This document shows, in pieces, positions 26,013-35,173 of a DNA stretch of 64,000 nucleotides. The translations under genes and the position numbers were made by a program. The notes beneath the pieces are model-generated. The model did not search any database. It saw only the letters and a list, made by a program, of their open reading frames with translations, and was not told where the DNA came from. Numbering within the stretch: the stretch's first letter is position 1; every line of letters starts with the position of its first letter. This DNA comes from Kiloniella laminariae (lineage in GTDB: Bacteria; Pseudomonadota; Alphaproteobacteria; Kiloniellales; Kiloniellaceae), in NCBI RefSeq assembly GCF_027214005.1, contig NZ_JAPWGY010000003.1:124001-188000 (forward strand), written 5' to 3'.

Positions 26013-27227
26013 CTAAATCTCTCGCATCTGAGCATTCACAGCCTTTACGGTATTGAGAGCAGGAGGCTGGTCCAGATTCATCACCGGCAGATCCCGCCTG
26101 AACGCATCGTGGTAACACCTGACGTTATATTCTAGGTCAGAGAGAACGATGCCATCAAAAGCACTGGAGTTCATTGCCTCACAGGACCATTCAATCAACT
26201 GTGTATCCTCATCCGTCGTTTCATTATCTATTCGCGTAGAAAGATACCGGGCCAGGCGCATACCCCTGCTTTCATCAGCATGGCGATAAATTGCCCCGCG
26301 TTGATGGGTTCGCCCGGCAGAAATCGGATGCTCTTGGTAAAATGAGACCGTACAGGGATAGAAAGACAAAACCATGTTCGGATAAATACCGATATACAGC
26401 CAGGCCCTTTGGTTTCCTTCTGGCAGGTGCGCCACTTTCGGTAAAATTTTCTTGTATTTCTGTACACTCCAGATCTTTCCTGGCGTGTCGGTAAATTCAG
26501 CATAGGAGCGACAGCTGCCGTTTATCAGTGGTTCATCCGAATAGTTACCACCATAGAGTTCCTGCAGCTCTGGATGAGCCATTCTGACATGATACCCCTC
26601 GTTATCCACGTCGCGAACCGACTTCCAGTTTACGTCCATGTCGTGGCTCCAGTAATTCGAACCTGCAGGCACCATAGTCTCTGATCGATAATGTGCTATT
26701 TCTTCCGCATGTCTGGCCAAAAGCTCTGCAACAGGCGGCTGATCTCCTGGCAAGAAGCGGACAAACACAAACCCCATCCAGACCTCAAACTCTATCGGCT
26801 TAAGTCCATGTTCAATGGAATCAAGTTTAGGCAAGGTTTCCGGGGAGGCAGCCCCCAGCAAGGCACCATCAAGGCCATAGCTCCAGCCATGAAAAGGGCA
26901 AACAATTGCCCGTTTGCAATTGCCTTTTGATTCACACAGGACACGCGATCCACGATGGCGACAAAGGTTATGAAAAGCCCGGATCTGACCGTCTTTTCCG
27001 CGCATGAGCACAGCCCGTTCGCCGACAATATCAAAGGTTACATAATCACCAGATTCAGGAATATCGGAAACATGACATGCGACCTGCCAATGTCGCCGGA
27101 AAAGAACTTCCTTTTCCAGTTCCGTCAACTCCTCATTGTGGTAGGTCCAGCCAGGCAATCCACCCCGGTCCCAATCCTGATAACTGCTCTCTTCTGACTT
27201 CAAATCCCCAGCAGGTATTGTGTTCAT
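26013..27227 (-). CDS. Rieske non-heme iron oxygenase, quaternary-amine type
   Basis: A 404-residue oxygenase alpha subunit. The Rieske 2Fe-2S ligands are Cys89/His91 (CRHRGSR) and Cys110/His113 (CPFHGW). The mononuclear iron is bound by His213 and His218 in NEGYHVRMAHPE, with Asp341 as the probable third ligand. The residue bridging the two centres is Glu210 rather than the usual Asp, as in glycine betaine (GbcA) and carnitine (CntA) oxygenases, which demethylate or cleave quaternary amines. No beta subunit is present. The likely reductase is encoded at 43414. A palindrome shared with the aminotransferase promoter lies 24 bases upstream. The actual substrate is unknown. Confidence 0.88.
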   Translation of the reverse strand: MNTIPAGDLKSEESSYQDWDRGGLPGWTYHNEELTELEKEVLFRRHWQVACHVSDIPESGDYVTFDIVGERAVLMRGKDGQIRAFHNLCRHRGSRVLCESKGNCKRAIVCPFHGWSYGLDGALLGAASPETLPKLDSIEHGLKPIEFEVWMGFVFVRFLPGDQPPVAELLARHAEEIAHYRSETMVPAGSNYWSHDMDVNWKSVRDVDNEGYHVRMAHPELQELYGGNYSDEPLINGSCRSYAEFTDTPGKIWSVQKYKKILPKVAHLPEGNQRAWLYIGIYPNMVLSFYPCTVSFYQEHPISAGRTHQRGAIYRHADESRGMRLARYLSTRIDNETTDEDTQLIEWSCEAMNSSAFDGIVLSDLEYNVRCYHDAFRRDLPVMNLDQPPALNTVKAVNAQMREI

Positions 27228-27250
27228 TTCTTCATACCTTTTATTTTATT

Positions 27251-27260
27251 TGAGCGCTTA
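27251..27260. promoter_or_regulatory. Candidate regulator site upstream of the Rieske gene
   Basis: TGAGCGCTTA differs by one base from the perfect palindrome TGAGCGCTCA at 33716 in the aminotransferase promoter region. It is 24 bases before the oxygenase start, in an AT-rich promoter-like stretch. A shared TetR/BetI operator is my inference. Confidence 0.45.
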
Positions 27261-27443
27261 TATAAATTAATATAAAAAAAGTAATTTGTCACCCCCTATC
27301 AGCTCGATTTTCACTGAAGATCAGAACAATCAACAAAAGGACGATTGAGGATCAAGAGCCAGAGAACGGCTCCCCAAAGAAACACCGCTCCTGTCTTTTG
27401 AGCAGGAGTAATCCATCTGCTTTCAAATACAGGTTACAGATCG

Positions 27444-28256
27444 CTATAGCCGGTATTTCTGCCGTGCCTGATGCCTCATAATCAGGCCTGCACAGATAAC
27501 CCCCAATGCCACAGCCAGAATAATCAATGTCGCCAGGGCATTAATGTCTGGCGTCACCCCGAGCTTCACTTTCGAGAAGATCACCATGGGCAGCGTGCTG
27601 CTGCCCGGCCCCGACACAAAGCTGGCAATCACCAGATCGTCCAGGGACATCGTAAAGGAAAGAAGCCAGCCTGCGATCATGGCCGGCATCAGCAGGGGAA
27701 GAGTGATATCCCAGAGAACACGCAAAGGCTTGCCGCCCAGATCCATAGCCGCTTCCTCCAGATTCTCCTCCATCCCCGAAAGAGCGGACTGAACAATTAT
27801 CGCCACATACGCCATGCTGAAGGTTATATGAGCAATGGTTATTGTTGTAACACCACGGCCATTTGGCCAGCCAACCAGATCCTCCATCGAGACAAACAGT
27901 AACAATAGGGACAGTCCCGTGATCACTTCTGGCATGACAAGCGGTGCTGTGATCATCCCGGTAAAGGCCAATCGGCCTCGAAATCGACCAAACCGCGACA
28001 AGGCCAGCCCCGCCAGCACCCCGAGAATGACAGAAAAGGTTGCCGACACAGCAGCGATCCGAAAACTGAGAAGAGCAGCATTAATAATCAGATCATTCTG
28101 AAACAGTTCTCCGTACCATTTAACAGAGAAACCACCCCAGATCGTCGCAAGACGAGAACTGTTAAAGGAATAGAAAATCAGTGACAGGATCGGCACATAC
28201 AAAAAGGCAAAACCGAAAACCAGCACAGAAAGCAGAAAAGTAGAACGTTTTTTCAT
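27444..28256 (-). CDS. ABC transporter permease, PotC-like
   Basis: A 270-residue inner-membrane permease of the spermidine/putrescine (PotC) family with six membrane helices. The EAA loop that docks the ATPase is visible as EEAAMDLGGKPLRVLWDITLP near residue 170. It is the last gene of a potD-A-B-C-type operon. The stop of the preceding permease gene is three bases before its ATG, and a GGAG-AGG ribosome-binding site overlaps that stop. Related importers also carry glycine betaine-like or other cationic amines, so the substrate should not be assumed to be a polyamine. Confidence 0.9.
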   Translation of the reverse strand: MKKRSTFLLSVLVFGFAFLYVPILSLIFYSFNSSRLATIWGGFSVKWYGELFQNDLIINAALLSFRIAAVSATFSVILGVLAGLALSRFGRFRGRLAFTGMITAPLVMPEVITGLSLLLLFVSMEDLVGWPNGRGVTTITIAHITFSMAYVAIIVQSALSGMEENLEEAAMDLGGKPLRVLWDITLPLLMPAMIAGWLLSFTMSLDDLVIASFVSGPGSSTLPMVIFSKVKLGVTPDINALATLIILAVALGVICAGLIMRHQARQKYRL

Positions 28257-28259
28257 GAC

Positions 28260-29231
28260 CTAGCTCCGCTCCCCGTCTTTTGCCTGAAAATGCTGATACA
28301 TCATGATCGGCACCACCAGAAAAGCCAGAAGAGCAACGGCTACAGCAGAGGCAACAGGCCAATCCCGGTTACTGAAGAATTCATCAAACAGAACCCGCCC
28401 GATCATCAGGGTGTCATAATTACCCAACAGTGCCGGAATAACGTACTCACCTGTTGCCGGAATAAAGACCAGCAACGATCCGGCAACTATACCCGGAAGC
28501 GTCAACGGTAACGTTACGGTGTAAAAAACCGTAAAAGGCTTGCCCCCCAGATCCGCCGCCGCCTCATTCAGGCTTTCATCCAGCTTTTCCATCGTCGCGT
28601 AGAGCGGCAAGATCATAAAGGGGAGATAGGAATAAACGATACCGACATAGATCGCCCCCTCGGTAAACATCATGTTCAGGGGTTCATCAATAATTCCCAT
28701 TGAAAGCAAGGCACCGTTAATAATGCCGTTTTTATTCAGCAATCCCATCCAGGCATAAATACGCAAGAGAAACGACGTCCAGAAGGGCAAAACCACCATC
28801 AGCAACAGTATGCCCCTGATATCAGAACGGGAACGGGCTATCCCGTAGGCCATTGGATAGCCGATCAACAGGCAGATAATTGTCGACTTTCCCGCAAGAA
28901 AGAGAGAATTGAGATAGGAAGAATAATAGAGATCATCCGTCACAAGGAACCTGAAGTTCTCGAAGGTGACCGAAATCGTAAAACTCAGATCCTCAGCCCA
29001 CTCGAACAAAGGTGTGAAAGGCGGACGGGCAATCATCCCTTCTGCCAGGCTGATCTTGAGAACAATAACAAAAGGAACGATAAAGAAAATCAACAGCCAG
29101 ACAAGCGGTACGGCGATGACAAAACGTTTCCAGTTCCGCTGTATCAATTTTCCACTCAAATCCCCGGCCATCTTTACAATGGAGCCCGCTGATAAAGTCG
29201 GAAGCTTTTTGTTTGCCGCATCCCTGCTCAT
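28260..29231 (-). CDS. ABC transporter permease, PotB-like
   Basis: A 323-residue permease with one N-terminal and five to six core membrane helices. The EAA motif reads NEAAADLGGKPFTVFYTVTLP near residue 220. A soluble N-terminal stretch of about 35 residues precedes the first helix (FVIAVPLVWLLIFFIVPFVI). The ATG at 29231 overlaps the ATPase stop as ATGA; a longer open frame reaching 29264 is rejected for this reason. It pairs with the PotC-like subunit to form the membrane channel of the importer. Confidence 0.9.
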   Translation of the reverse strand: MSRDAANKKLPTLSAGSIVKMAGDLSGKLIQRNWKRFVIAVPLVWLLIFFIVPFVIVLKISLAEGMIARPPFTPLFEWAEDLSFTISVTFENFRFLVTDDLYYSSYLNSLFLAGKSTIICLLIGYPMAYGIARSRSDIRGILLLMVVLPFWTSFLLRIYAWMGLLNKNGIINGALLSMGIIDEPLNMMFTEGAIYVGIVYSYLPFMILPLYATMEKLDESLNEAAADLGGKPFTVFYTVTLPLTLPGIVAGSLLVFIPATGEYVIPALLGNYDTLMIGRVLFDEFFSNRDWPVASAVAVALLAFLVVPIMMYQHFQAKDGERS

Positions 29232-30379
29232 TTCATCAACACCACCATGCTGGAGGGCTCCCACGAGACAAAAACAGCATCTTCCCAGGTGAGATTGCGC
29301 TCTCCCTCTGAAGAGCGGCGCAGGTTCGGCGTCGTCGCCTGCAGGATCTGGCCATTTGCCAAACGGATCCTGTAAATTGTATGGGTCCCCATATAGGCAA
29401 TATCATGAATGAAAGCGGGCAGCTCGTTTACGCCATTTTCGACCGTAGATTGGCGGGAAATCTGGATTTTCTCGGGCCGGACTGCCAACCAAAGCTGCCG
29501 GGCTTCCTTCACGGCAACACCACGGTCCAGGTAAAAATCTTGCGCCAGAGCCCCACAATGCGCCACCAGATGATCACGGCCACTTTCCTTGACATGACAA
29601 TCAAACATATTGATTGAACCGATGAATTCAGCAGTGAATTTTGTTTCAGGACTTTCGTAAATATCCGACGGCGTTCCAACCTGGATAACATTTCCCTTGT
29701 CCATCACAGCGATCCGGCTGGACAGGGTCATGGCCTCTTCCTGATCATGGGTTACCACGACAAAAGTAATTCCCAGCTTATCCTGAATATTCATCAATTC
29801 GAATTGGGTATGTTCCCGCAGCCTTTTATCCAGCGCCCCCAGCGGCTCATCCAGCAGCAGAACTTTTGGGCGCTTCACCAGAGAACGGGCCAAAGCCACA
29901 CGTTGTTTCTGCCCCCCGGACAATTGATTGGGTTTGCGTTTTGCAAAGTCGGACATCTCGACCAAGGCAAGCATATCAGCAACACGTTCACGGGTTTCCA
30001 CCTTTGAAACGCCATCCCGGTGCAAACCATACGCGACATTTTTTTCTACCGTCATATGCGGAAAAAGCGCATAGGACTGAAACATCATATTTACCGGCCG
30101 TTCATAGGGCGGCATATCGGTTACATCCGTGCCGTCAATAATGACCCGGCCTTTGCTGGGTTTTTCAAAGCCCGCCAGGATACGCAACAGTGTCGTCTTG
30201 CCACAACCCGATCCGCCAAGAAGCGAGAAAAGCTCGCCCTTGTATATTTTCAGGCTGATATCGTCGATTGCAGTAAAAACACCAAACTTCTTTCCCACAC
30301 CCTGGATATCAATAAAAGGCTCTGCCTCGGCATCAAAAGCAGGTCTATCCCCAACAATCGGTTTTTTGAATTCGGTCAT
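29228..30379 (-). CDS. ABC transporter ATPase, PotA-like
   Basis: A 383-residue ATPase of the polyamine/opine/osmolyte import class. Visible motifs: Walker A GGSGCGKTT, Q-loop MFQSYALFPHM, signature LSGGQKQRVALARS, Walker B VLLLDEPLGALD, switch His in VVVTHDQEEA. The C-terminal 130 residues form the TOBE_2 regulatory domain (WLAVRPEKIQIS). The ATG at 30379 has AGGAG ten bases upstream. A strong hairpin separates it from the binding-protein gene, which would let the binding protein be made in excess. Confidence 0.93.
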   Translation of the reverse strand: MTEFKKPIVGDRPAFDAEAEPFIDIQGVGKKFGVFTAIDDISLKIYKGELFSLLGGSGCGKTTLLRILAGFEKPSKGRVIIDGTDVTDMPPYERPVNMMFQSYALFPHMTVEKNVAYGLHRDGVSKVETRERVADMLALVEMSDFAKRKPNQLSGGQKQRVALARSLVKRPKVLLLDEPLGALDKRLREHTQFELMNIQDKLGITFVVVTHDQEEAMTLSSRIAVMDKGNVIQVGTPSDIYESPETKFTAEFIGSINMFDCHVKESGRDHLVAHCGALAQDFYLDRGVAVKEARQLWLAVRPEKIQISRQSTVENGVNELPAFIHDIAYMGTHTIYRIRLANGQILQATTPNLRRSSEGERNLTWEDAVFVSWEPSSMVVLMK

Positions 30380-30405
30380 CACACGCTTTCTCCTAAAGCG
30401 GGAAC

Positions 30406-30442
30406 GGGTAACCCTGCTCTTGATCTGTCAGCAGGGTTACCC
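30406..30442. terminator. 13-bp hairpin between binding-protein and ATPase genes
   Basis: GGGTAACCCTGCT and its exact complement enclose 11 bases. No T run follows on the minus strand, so it fits an mRNA-stabilising or partial-termination hairpin better than a full terminator. Such structures are common after the binding-protein gene of ABC operons. Confidence 0.6.
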
Positions 30443-30449
30443 ACTGAAG

Positions 30450-31577
30450 TTAGCTTCCAGTCTTGATCCGGCTCCAGCTGCGCGTACGAACGCGCTCTAC
30501 CTTTGGCGGCAATGTTTTTGCAAGATACATCCGTTCCATGGCCTTGCTATCAGGATAAACGGCCGGATTGGTCCGGATCTCCTCATCAACCAACGGAGTA
30601 GCAGCCTTGTTTGCATTAGCATACCAGGTATAGTTTGTTGCAGCAGCAATCACTTCGGGACGCATCATATAGTTGAGCCACTTGTAAGCTGCTTCCTTGT
30701 TCGGCGCATCACTCGGGATCGCCCACATATCAAACCAGGCTCCGGCACCTTCTTTCGGCACAAAGTAATTCAGATTGATGTCCACGCCCGCTTCTTCAGC
30801 CCGGGATGCCGCCACCGCATAGTCACCGGACCAGGTCATGGCAATACAGCGTTCTTTGCTTGGTAACGCGTTCAGATAGTTGGAACTGTCAAAGGTTGTC
30901 ACACTCCCCCTGATCGCGGATACAGCCTCGACAACCTTGTCGTAATCTTCCGGGTTGGTCGACATGGGATCCAGCCCCAGATAGGAAAGAGTCATCGGGA
31001 TCACATCAACAGGTGAATCCAGCAAGGATATGCCACAGTCAGCAAACTTTGAAATGATCGAGGGATCCAGAATCATGCTGAAGGAACCTATGGGCGCATC
31101 AGGCATCCGCTCCTTGATCATATCGACATTGTAAGTGATGCCGACAGTACCCCACATATAGGGCACCCCGTATTTGTTGCCCTGATCCCAGCTTTCCACG
31201 ACCTTCAGGATATCCACATCAAGGTTGGCATAATTATCAAGCTTGCTTTTATCAAGAACCTCAAACACACCCGCCTCAATAAGGCGCGGCATAAATGAGC
31301 CCGCGTGCAAAACAACATCATAACCTGAACTGCCGGTAATCAGTTTTGCGTCAACTGTTTCACTGGAATCATAGGTGTCATAAATGACCTTGATTCCTGT
31401 TTCAGCTTCAAAATCGGCGATTGTACTTTCACCGATATAATCGACCCAGTTATAGACGTGTAATTCGTCTGCTTTTGCAGATGACAAGGCAATGGATAGA
31501 GAAACAGCTGTTCCTGCAATCAACGCCATCGTCGCGACATTGCCCAACACACCCGTTATCTTTTTTCTTGTACTCAT
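30450..31577 (-). CDS. Periplasmic solute-binding protein, PotD/PotF-like
   Basis: A 375-residue secreted binding protein. The signal peptide covers about residues 1-35 and ends SLSIALSSAKA before DELHVYNWVDYIG, the standard start of mature PotD/PotF proteins. Middle segments such as GVPYMWGTVGITYN and IAMTWSGDYAVA match the family ligand-binding fold. The ATG at 31577 with GGGAG upstream is preferred over an in-frame start six codons earlier. It would deliver the amine substrate to the PotABC-like complex. Ligand identity cannot be read from the motifs. Confidence 0.9.
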   Translation of the reverse strand: MSTRKKITGVLGNVATMALIAGTAVSLSIALSSAKADELHVYNWVDYIGESTIADFEAETGIKVIYDTYDSSETVDAKLITGSSGYDVVLHAGSFMPRLIEAGVFEVLDKSKLDNYANLDVDILKVVESWDQGNKYGVPYMWGTVGITYNVDMIKERMPDAPIGSFSMILDPSIISKFADCGISLLDSPVDVIPMTLSYLGLDPMSTNPEDYDKVVEAVSAIRGSVTTFDSSNYLNALPSKERCIAMTWSGDYAVAASRAEEAGVDINLNYFVPKEGAGAWFDMWAIPSDAPNKEAAYKWLNYMMRPEVIAAATNYTWYANANKAATPLVDEEIRTNPAVYPDSKAMERMYLAKTLPPKVERVRTRSWSRIKTGS

Positions 31578-31730
31578 GAGTATCTCCCAGTTCATTGACG
31601 TGCGCGCTCCCTGATTTTTTTATATTCTTCAGCGCATGCCCAATTTAATCAGAAGGTACCTCAACCAGATCTTGTTGTTTGTTACTGTCTTGTTTTTATG
31701 CTGGATAGAAGTCCCGCTTAAACATCAAGC

Positions 31731-32918
31731 TCATGTGTTCGTTGATCCAATCAGACCATCCAACCCACGTTTATTAAAAATTCCTCCTATTATTAATCTC
31801 TGGATTTCACTGGTTCCTTCCCAGATTCTGTCCACTCTGACTTCGCGGTAGAAGCGTTCGGCAGGGTTTTCACGCATGTATCCCCGACCGCCAAAAATCT
31901 GGACACAACGATCCGCGACCCGTCCGACCATTTCTGACGCATAGAGTTTGACCATGGAACAGCGCGCGTGAAGGCGCTTCAAATCTTCTCCCCGGTCATG
32001 AGCCTGGGCAGCTTCATAGGTCATCAGCCGGGCCGCCCAAAGCTCAGTCGCACTGTCTGCAAGCATGGCCTGGACCAATTGATATTGGGCAATAGCCTGT
32101 CCGTTAGAGAGGCGGTTATTGGCAAAAACCCTGACCTCTTCAAGAAGCCGTTCCGCTGCCCCGCAGCTCCGTGCTGCAATCATCAGGCGCTCCCGCCGGA
32201 ACCAGGCACGGGTATAGTCCATACCCGCCCCCTCATCACCAATCCGGTTTGCCACCGGAACCTTCACATCCCTGAAGCGATAGGTGGGATGGTGCGCCTC
32301 GAAAGTATGCGAGAACAGCGGCGTATCAATTACTTCTATGCCCGCGGTATCCAGATCAACAAAGAACAGAACATGCGCCCCCGCATGTATCCCTCCTTCA
32401 AGCCGAGCCTGGAAAATGGCAAAATCAGCAAGATTTGCAGATGTCACAAACCACTTCTCTCCATTGAGAATATAATGGTCACCTTCCTGCCTGGCGGTAG
32501 CGTCCAAACCATCGACATCAGAGCCTGACTCTGCTTCGGTAATGGCGTAACACTCATGCCGTTCACCTTTCAGAATCGGCACAACATAACGATTGATCTG
32601 ATCATCACTGCAGGCTTCAAACATCCATTTGTGCGCTTCACTGAAACACCAGCCCAGAGCATTCGTTACCCGGCCCAATTGCTCATAGATCGCAACCTGC
32701 TCGACAACACTGAGCTCCAATCCTCCGTACTGCTTCGGCGCATCCATTCCCGATAGATTGAAATCCAGAGCTTTCTGCCGTTGCCGCTGCCGGATCTCCG
32801 GGCGCAAATCACCACCATTCAACTCGGCCTCAACTTCAAAAGGAATAAGGTCGTGATCAACAAATTCACGCACTTTCCCAGCCCAAACCCGCGCCTCTTC
32901 TGGCAAGCGAAAGTCCAT
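31731..32918 (-). CDS. Acyl-CoA dehydrogenase
   Basis: A 395-residue flavoenzyme with the three-part acyl-CoA dehydrogenase fold: N-terminal helices (FRLPEEARVWAGKVREF), the middle strand domain with AITEAESGSDVDG, and a C-terminal helical domain with VQIFGGRGYM and the IWEGTSEIQRLIIG segment that carries the usual catalytic Glu. FAD is the cofactor by family knowledge. The ATG at 32918 has AGGAG upstream. It lies 44 bases after the BetI-like regulator and 153 bases before the binding protein on the same strand. With the CoA ligase at 39603 it implies a CoA-thioester step in the pathway. Confidence 0.92.
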   Translation of the reverse strand: MDFRLPEEARVWAGKVREFVDHDLIPFEVEAELNGGDLRPEIRQRQRQKALDFNLSGMDAPKQYGGLELSVVEQVAIYEQLGRVTNALGWCFSEAHKWMFEACSDDQINRYVVPILKGERHECYAITEAESGSDVDGLDATARQEGDHYILNGEKWFVTSANLADFAIFQARLEGGIHAGAHVLFFVDLDTAGIEVIDTPLFSHTFEAHHPTYRFRDVKVPVANRIGDEGAGMDYTRAWFRRERLMIAARSCGAAERLLEEVRVFANNRLSNGQAIAQYQLVQAMLADSATELWAARLMTYEAAQAHDRGEDLKRLHARCSMVKLYASEMVGRVADRCVQIFGGRGYMRENPAERFYREVRVDRIWEGTSEIQRLIIGGIFNKRGLDGLIGSTNT

Positions 32919-32962
32919 CACCCTGCTCCTGTATTGCTGATCGACCTGTATTGATCGGCCGT

Positions 32963-33625
32963 TTATTTTTTGTTTGGTTTTAAACTCTCGATCTGAGTTG
33001 CCTTTGAGGGGAAAAGTGCCTTCATCAATTCAAATGAAGCGTTCGCCGCCTCCTGTTTCTTTATCGACTTGGGTGTAATCAGATACCTTTGCCACAAGCT
33101 GTCCGTCATACCTTCGATCGCGAAAGCCGCAATCTGCGGGTCAACTATGGCGCCCCCCTGATCACAGACTTTTCGACAGAGATCACAGAGAACTTCGGTG
33201 TGCGCCTCATCAAGGGAACCACATTCCTTCATGTAGGTTGGCCTTGACTTTGACTCACCCCAAAAAGCGTACCAGACCGCGATTTTCTTCCGGTTGAAAA
33301 CCGAACGATTGAAATCAGCCCTTACAACCGCACAAAGCTGTTCAACCGGGTCCTCACCCGCCTCTTCAAGGGCTGTCGCCCAGGCATTGCGATATTCCTC
33401 TGCCATAAACCTGAGCGTCTCAAGAAAAAGGATATCCTTGCTCTTGAAGTGAAAAATCACAATTCCCTGTGACACCCCTGCACGATCGGCAACCTTCGCC
33501 AGGGTCGTATCGGAAAACCCCAGCCGATCTATGCAGTCGATAGTCGCATCGATCAATTGCTGTTTTCTGAAGACCTTTTGGGCTGCTCTGCTGCGCCTCG
33601 GAGTCTGTTTCATTTTCATATCCAT
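32963..33625 (-). CDS. TetR/BetI-like transcriptional regulator 2
   Basis: A 220-residue TetR-family protein close to BetI in layout. The HTH at residues 20-65 includes TTLAKVADRAGVSQGIVIFHF, followed by FLETLRFMAEEYRNAW and the BetI-like WYAFWGESKSRP near residue 116. It is divergent from the aminotransferase operon, with a TGAGCGCTCA palindrome and very AT-rich sequence between them. This position makes it the best candidate for control of both arms. Several ATG codons near the start leave a few residues of uncertainty. Confidence 0.87.
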   Translation of the reverse strand: MDMKMKQTPRRSRAAQKVFRKQQLIDATIDCIDRLGFSDTTLAKVADRAGVSQGIVIFHFKSKDILFLETLRFMAEEYRNAWATALEEAGEDPVEQLCAVVRADFNRSVFNRKKIAVWYAFWGESKSRPTYMKECGSLDEAHTEVLCDLCRKVCDQGGAIVDPQIAAFAIEGMTDSLWQRYLITPKSIKKQEAANASFELMKALFPSKATQIESLKPNKK

Positions 33626-33715
33626 ATTGACTAAAAGCTTTAGTTTAATAATTTTATATCGTCAATAATAAAATATATTACGTTAAATATCAATAGCTTA
33701 TATATAAATATTGAA

Positions 33716-33725
33716 TGAGCGCTCA
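33716..33725. promoter_or_regulatory. Perfect palindrome in the divergent promoter region
   Basis: TGAGCGCTCA lies between the BetI-like regulator gene and the aminotransferase operon, 68 bases before the aminotransferase start. A nine-of-ten match occurs upstream of the Rieske gene at 27251. The most economical reading is a TetR-family operator that lets one regulator govern both arms. Confidence 0.5.
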
Positions 33726-33793
33726 GTTTATTATGGACAATTTAAAATTCCAAAACCACAATGCAGCAACAAAATGTTTGAAAGGTCCAAATC

Positions 33794-35107
33794 ATGCGAT
33801 CCCTCACCAAAAGCAACGCTCAGTTCAAAAAAGCCCTTAAAAAGCTGCCCCTTGGCGTAGCTTCAAACTTTCGCTACTGGGGCGATGACAAGACGATTTA
33901 TGTCAAACAGGGAAAGGGCGCCCGTTTCTCGGATTTGGACGACAATCAATACATCGATTATCGCATGGGATATGGCCCTGGAATTCTAGGTTACGCAGAT
34001 GATCGCGTTGACGCCGCTGCCATTGAAGGAATGAAAGTCGGTGGCGTCTTTGCTCTTGCTACAGAGCTGGAATACACCGTCGCGAATCGAATTTCTCAGA
34101 TGGTACCCGCGGCTGAGCTGGTTCGTTTTTCCAATTCCGGGACCGAAGCTGTCATGGCAGCTCTACGCATTGCTCGCGGCTATACCGGCAAGGATTCCTA
34201 TATCATTATCGAAGGCGGTTACCACGGACTGTTTGACGCTGCCCTCTGGTACACACCCATGGAAGACTGGGTCGAGGGCCAAGGCGATCCGGAACTGGTT
34301 CCCTATAGCGACGGCGTTCCCCAGATGCTCAAAAAGCTGATTCACACCGTCCCCCTCAACGACGCCAACAAACTCGAAGACGTGCTCAAGAAACACGGAT
34401 CTGATATCGGGGCGCTGCTGATCGAACCCATTATGGGAAACTGCTGCAGTATTGCCGCAAACGCAGAATACATTCATCAGGTTCGAGAACTCTGCGATCA
34501 TTATGGCGTCGTCATGATTATCGACGAAGTCAAAACAGGCTTCCGGGTAGCAAAAGGCGGTGTTCAGGAACTTTATGGGGTCAAAGCCGACCTCTGTACC
34601 TTTGCCAAAGCTGTCGCCAATGGTTATCCGATCTCGATCGTCGCCGGACGCGAAGAGATCATGCGCAAAGTCGGCAATGGGATTGCCCATGGCGGCACCT
34701 ATACCGCCCATTCTGTTTCTCTGGCCGCTGCCAACAAAACTCTTGAAATTCTGGACGAAACCTCAGCGCTTGAAGATATCGCCAACTTTGGTCTCGACAT
34801 GCAAAAAGGTATCAGCGAAATCCTGGATAGCCGGAATATCGCCCACTCCTTCTCAGGCCATCCTTCCATGGGAGGGCTGTTCTTCAACGAACATCCGCCA
34901 GTGAACTACCGCAGCTGGAAAAAAAGCGACTATTCCTTCTATGACACCATGGCCCAGCACCTCCATGAGCTGGGCATCCTCTGTGAACCGGATAGCCGGG
35001 AACCCTGGTTTATCTCCGCGGCACACGACAAAAGCTGCCTTGTTGAAACATTGAACAAGTTCGAAAAAGCCGTCGATCAAACCTGTGAACAGCTAAAAGT
35101 CGCTTAA
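33794..35107 (+). CDS. Class III aminotransferase (glutamate-1-semialdehyde aminomutase-like)
   Basis: A 437-residue PLP-dependent enzyme. The phosphate-binding SNSGTEAVMAALR is at 113-125, Asp244 in MIIDEVKTGFR contacts the PLP ring nitrogen and Lys272 in TFAKAVANGYP forms the Schiff base. Overall it resembles glutamate-1-semialdehyde 2,1-aminomutases, but its catabolic setting argues against a role in heme synthesis. It opens the plus-strand operon, divergent from the BetI-like regulator. An omega-amino acid or amino aldehyde substrate is likely, by inference. Confidence 0.9.
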   Translation: MRSLTKSNAQFKKALKKLPLGVASNFRYWGDDKTIYVKQGKGARFSDLDDNQYIDYRMGYGPGILGYADDRVDAAAIEGMKVGGVFALATELEYTVANRISQMVPAAELVRFSNSGTEAVMAALRIARGYTGKDSYIIIEGGYHGLFDAALWYTPMEDWVEGQGDPELVPYSDGVPQMLKKLIHTVPLNDANKLEDVLKKHGSDIGALLIEPIMGNCCSIAANAEYIHQVRELCDHYGVVMIIDEVKTGFRVAKGGVQELYGVKADLCTFAKAVANGYPISIVAGREEIMRKVGNGIAHGGTYTAHSVSLAAANKTLEILDETSALEDIANFGLDMQKGISEILDSRNIAHSFSGHPSMGGLFFNEHPPVNYRSWKKSDYSFYDTMAQHLHELGILCEPDSREPWFISAAHDKSCLVETLNKFEKAVDQTCEQLKVA

Positions 35108-35173
35108 TCCGGCCTTTCTACGCGCATCTCTTTTCTACTGGGGAGGCAGGCCAAGCGGCTCGCCACAGATAAA

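Noticed and set aside
33794-35107. Heme-pathway glutamate-1-semialdehyde aminomutase (hemL)
   Set aside because: Alphaproteobacteria normally make 5-aminolevulinate with HemA from glycine and succinyl-CoA, and the gene is inside the catabolic operon; a class III aminotransferase of amine metabolism fits better.
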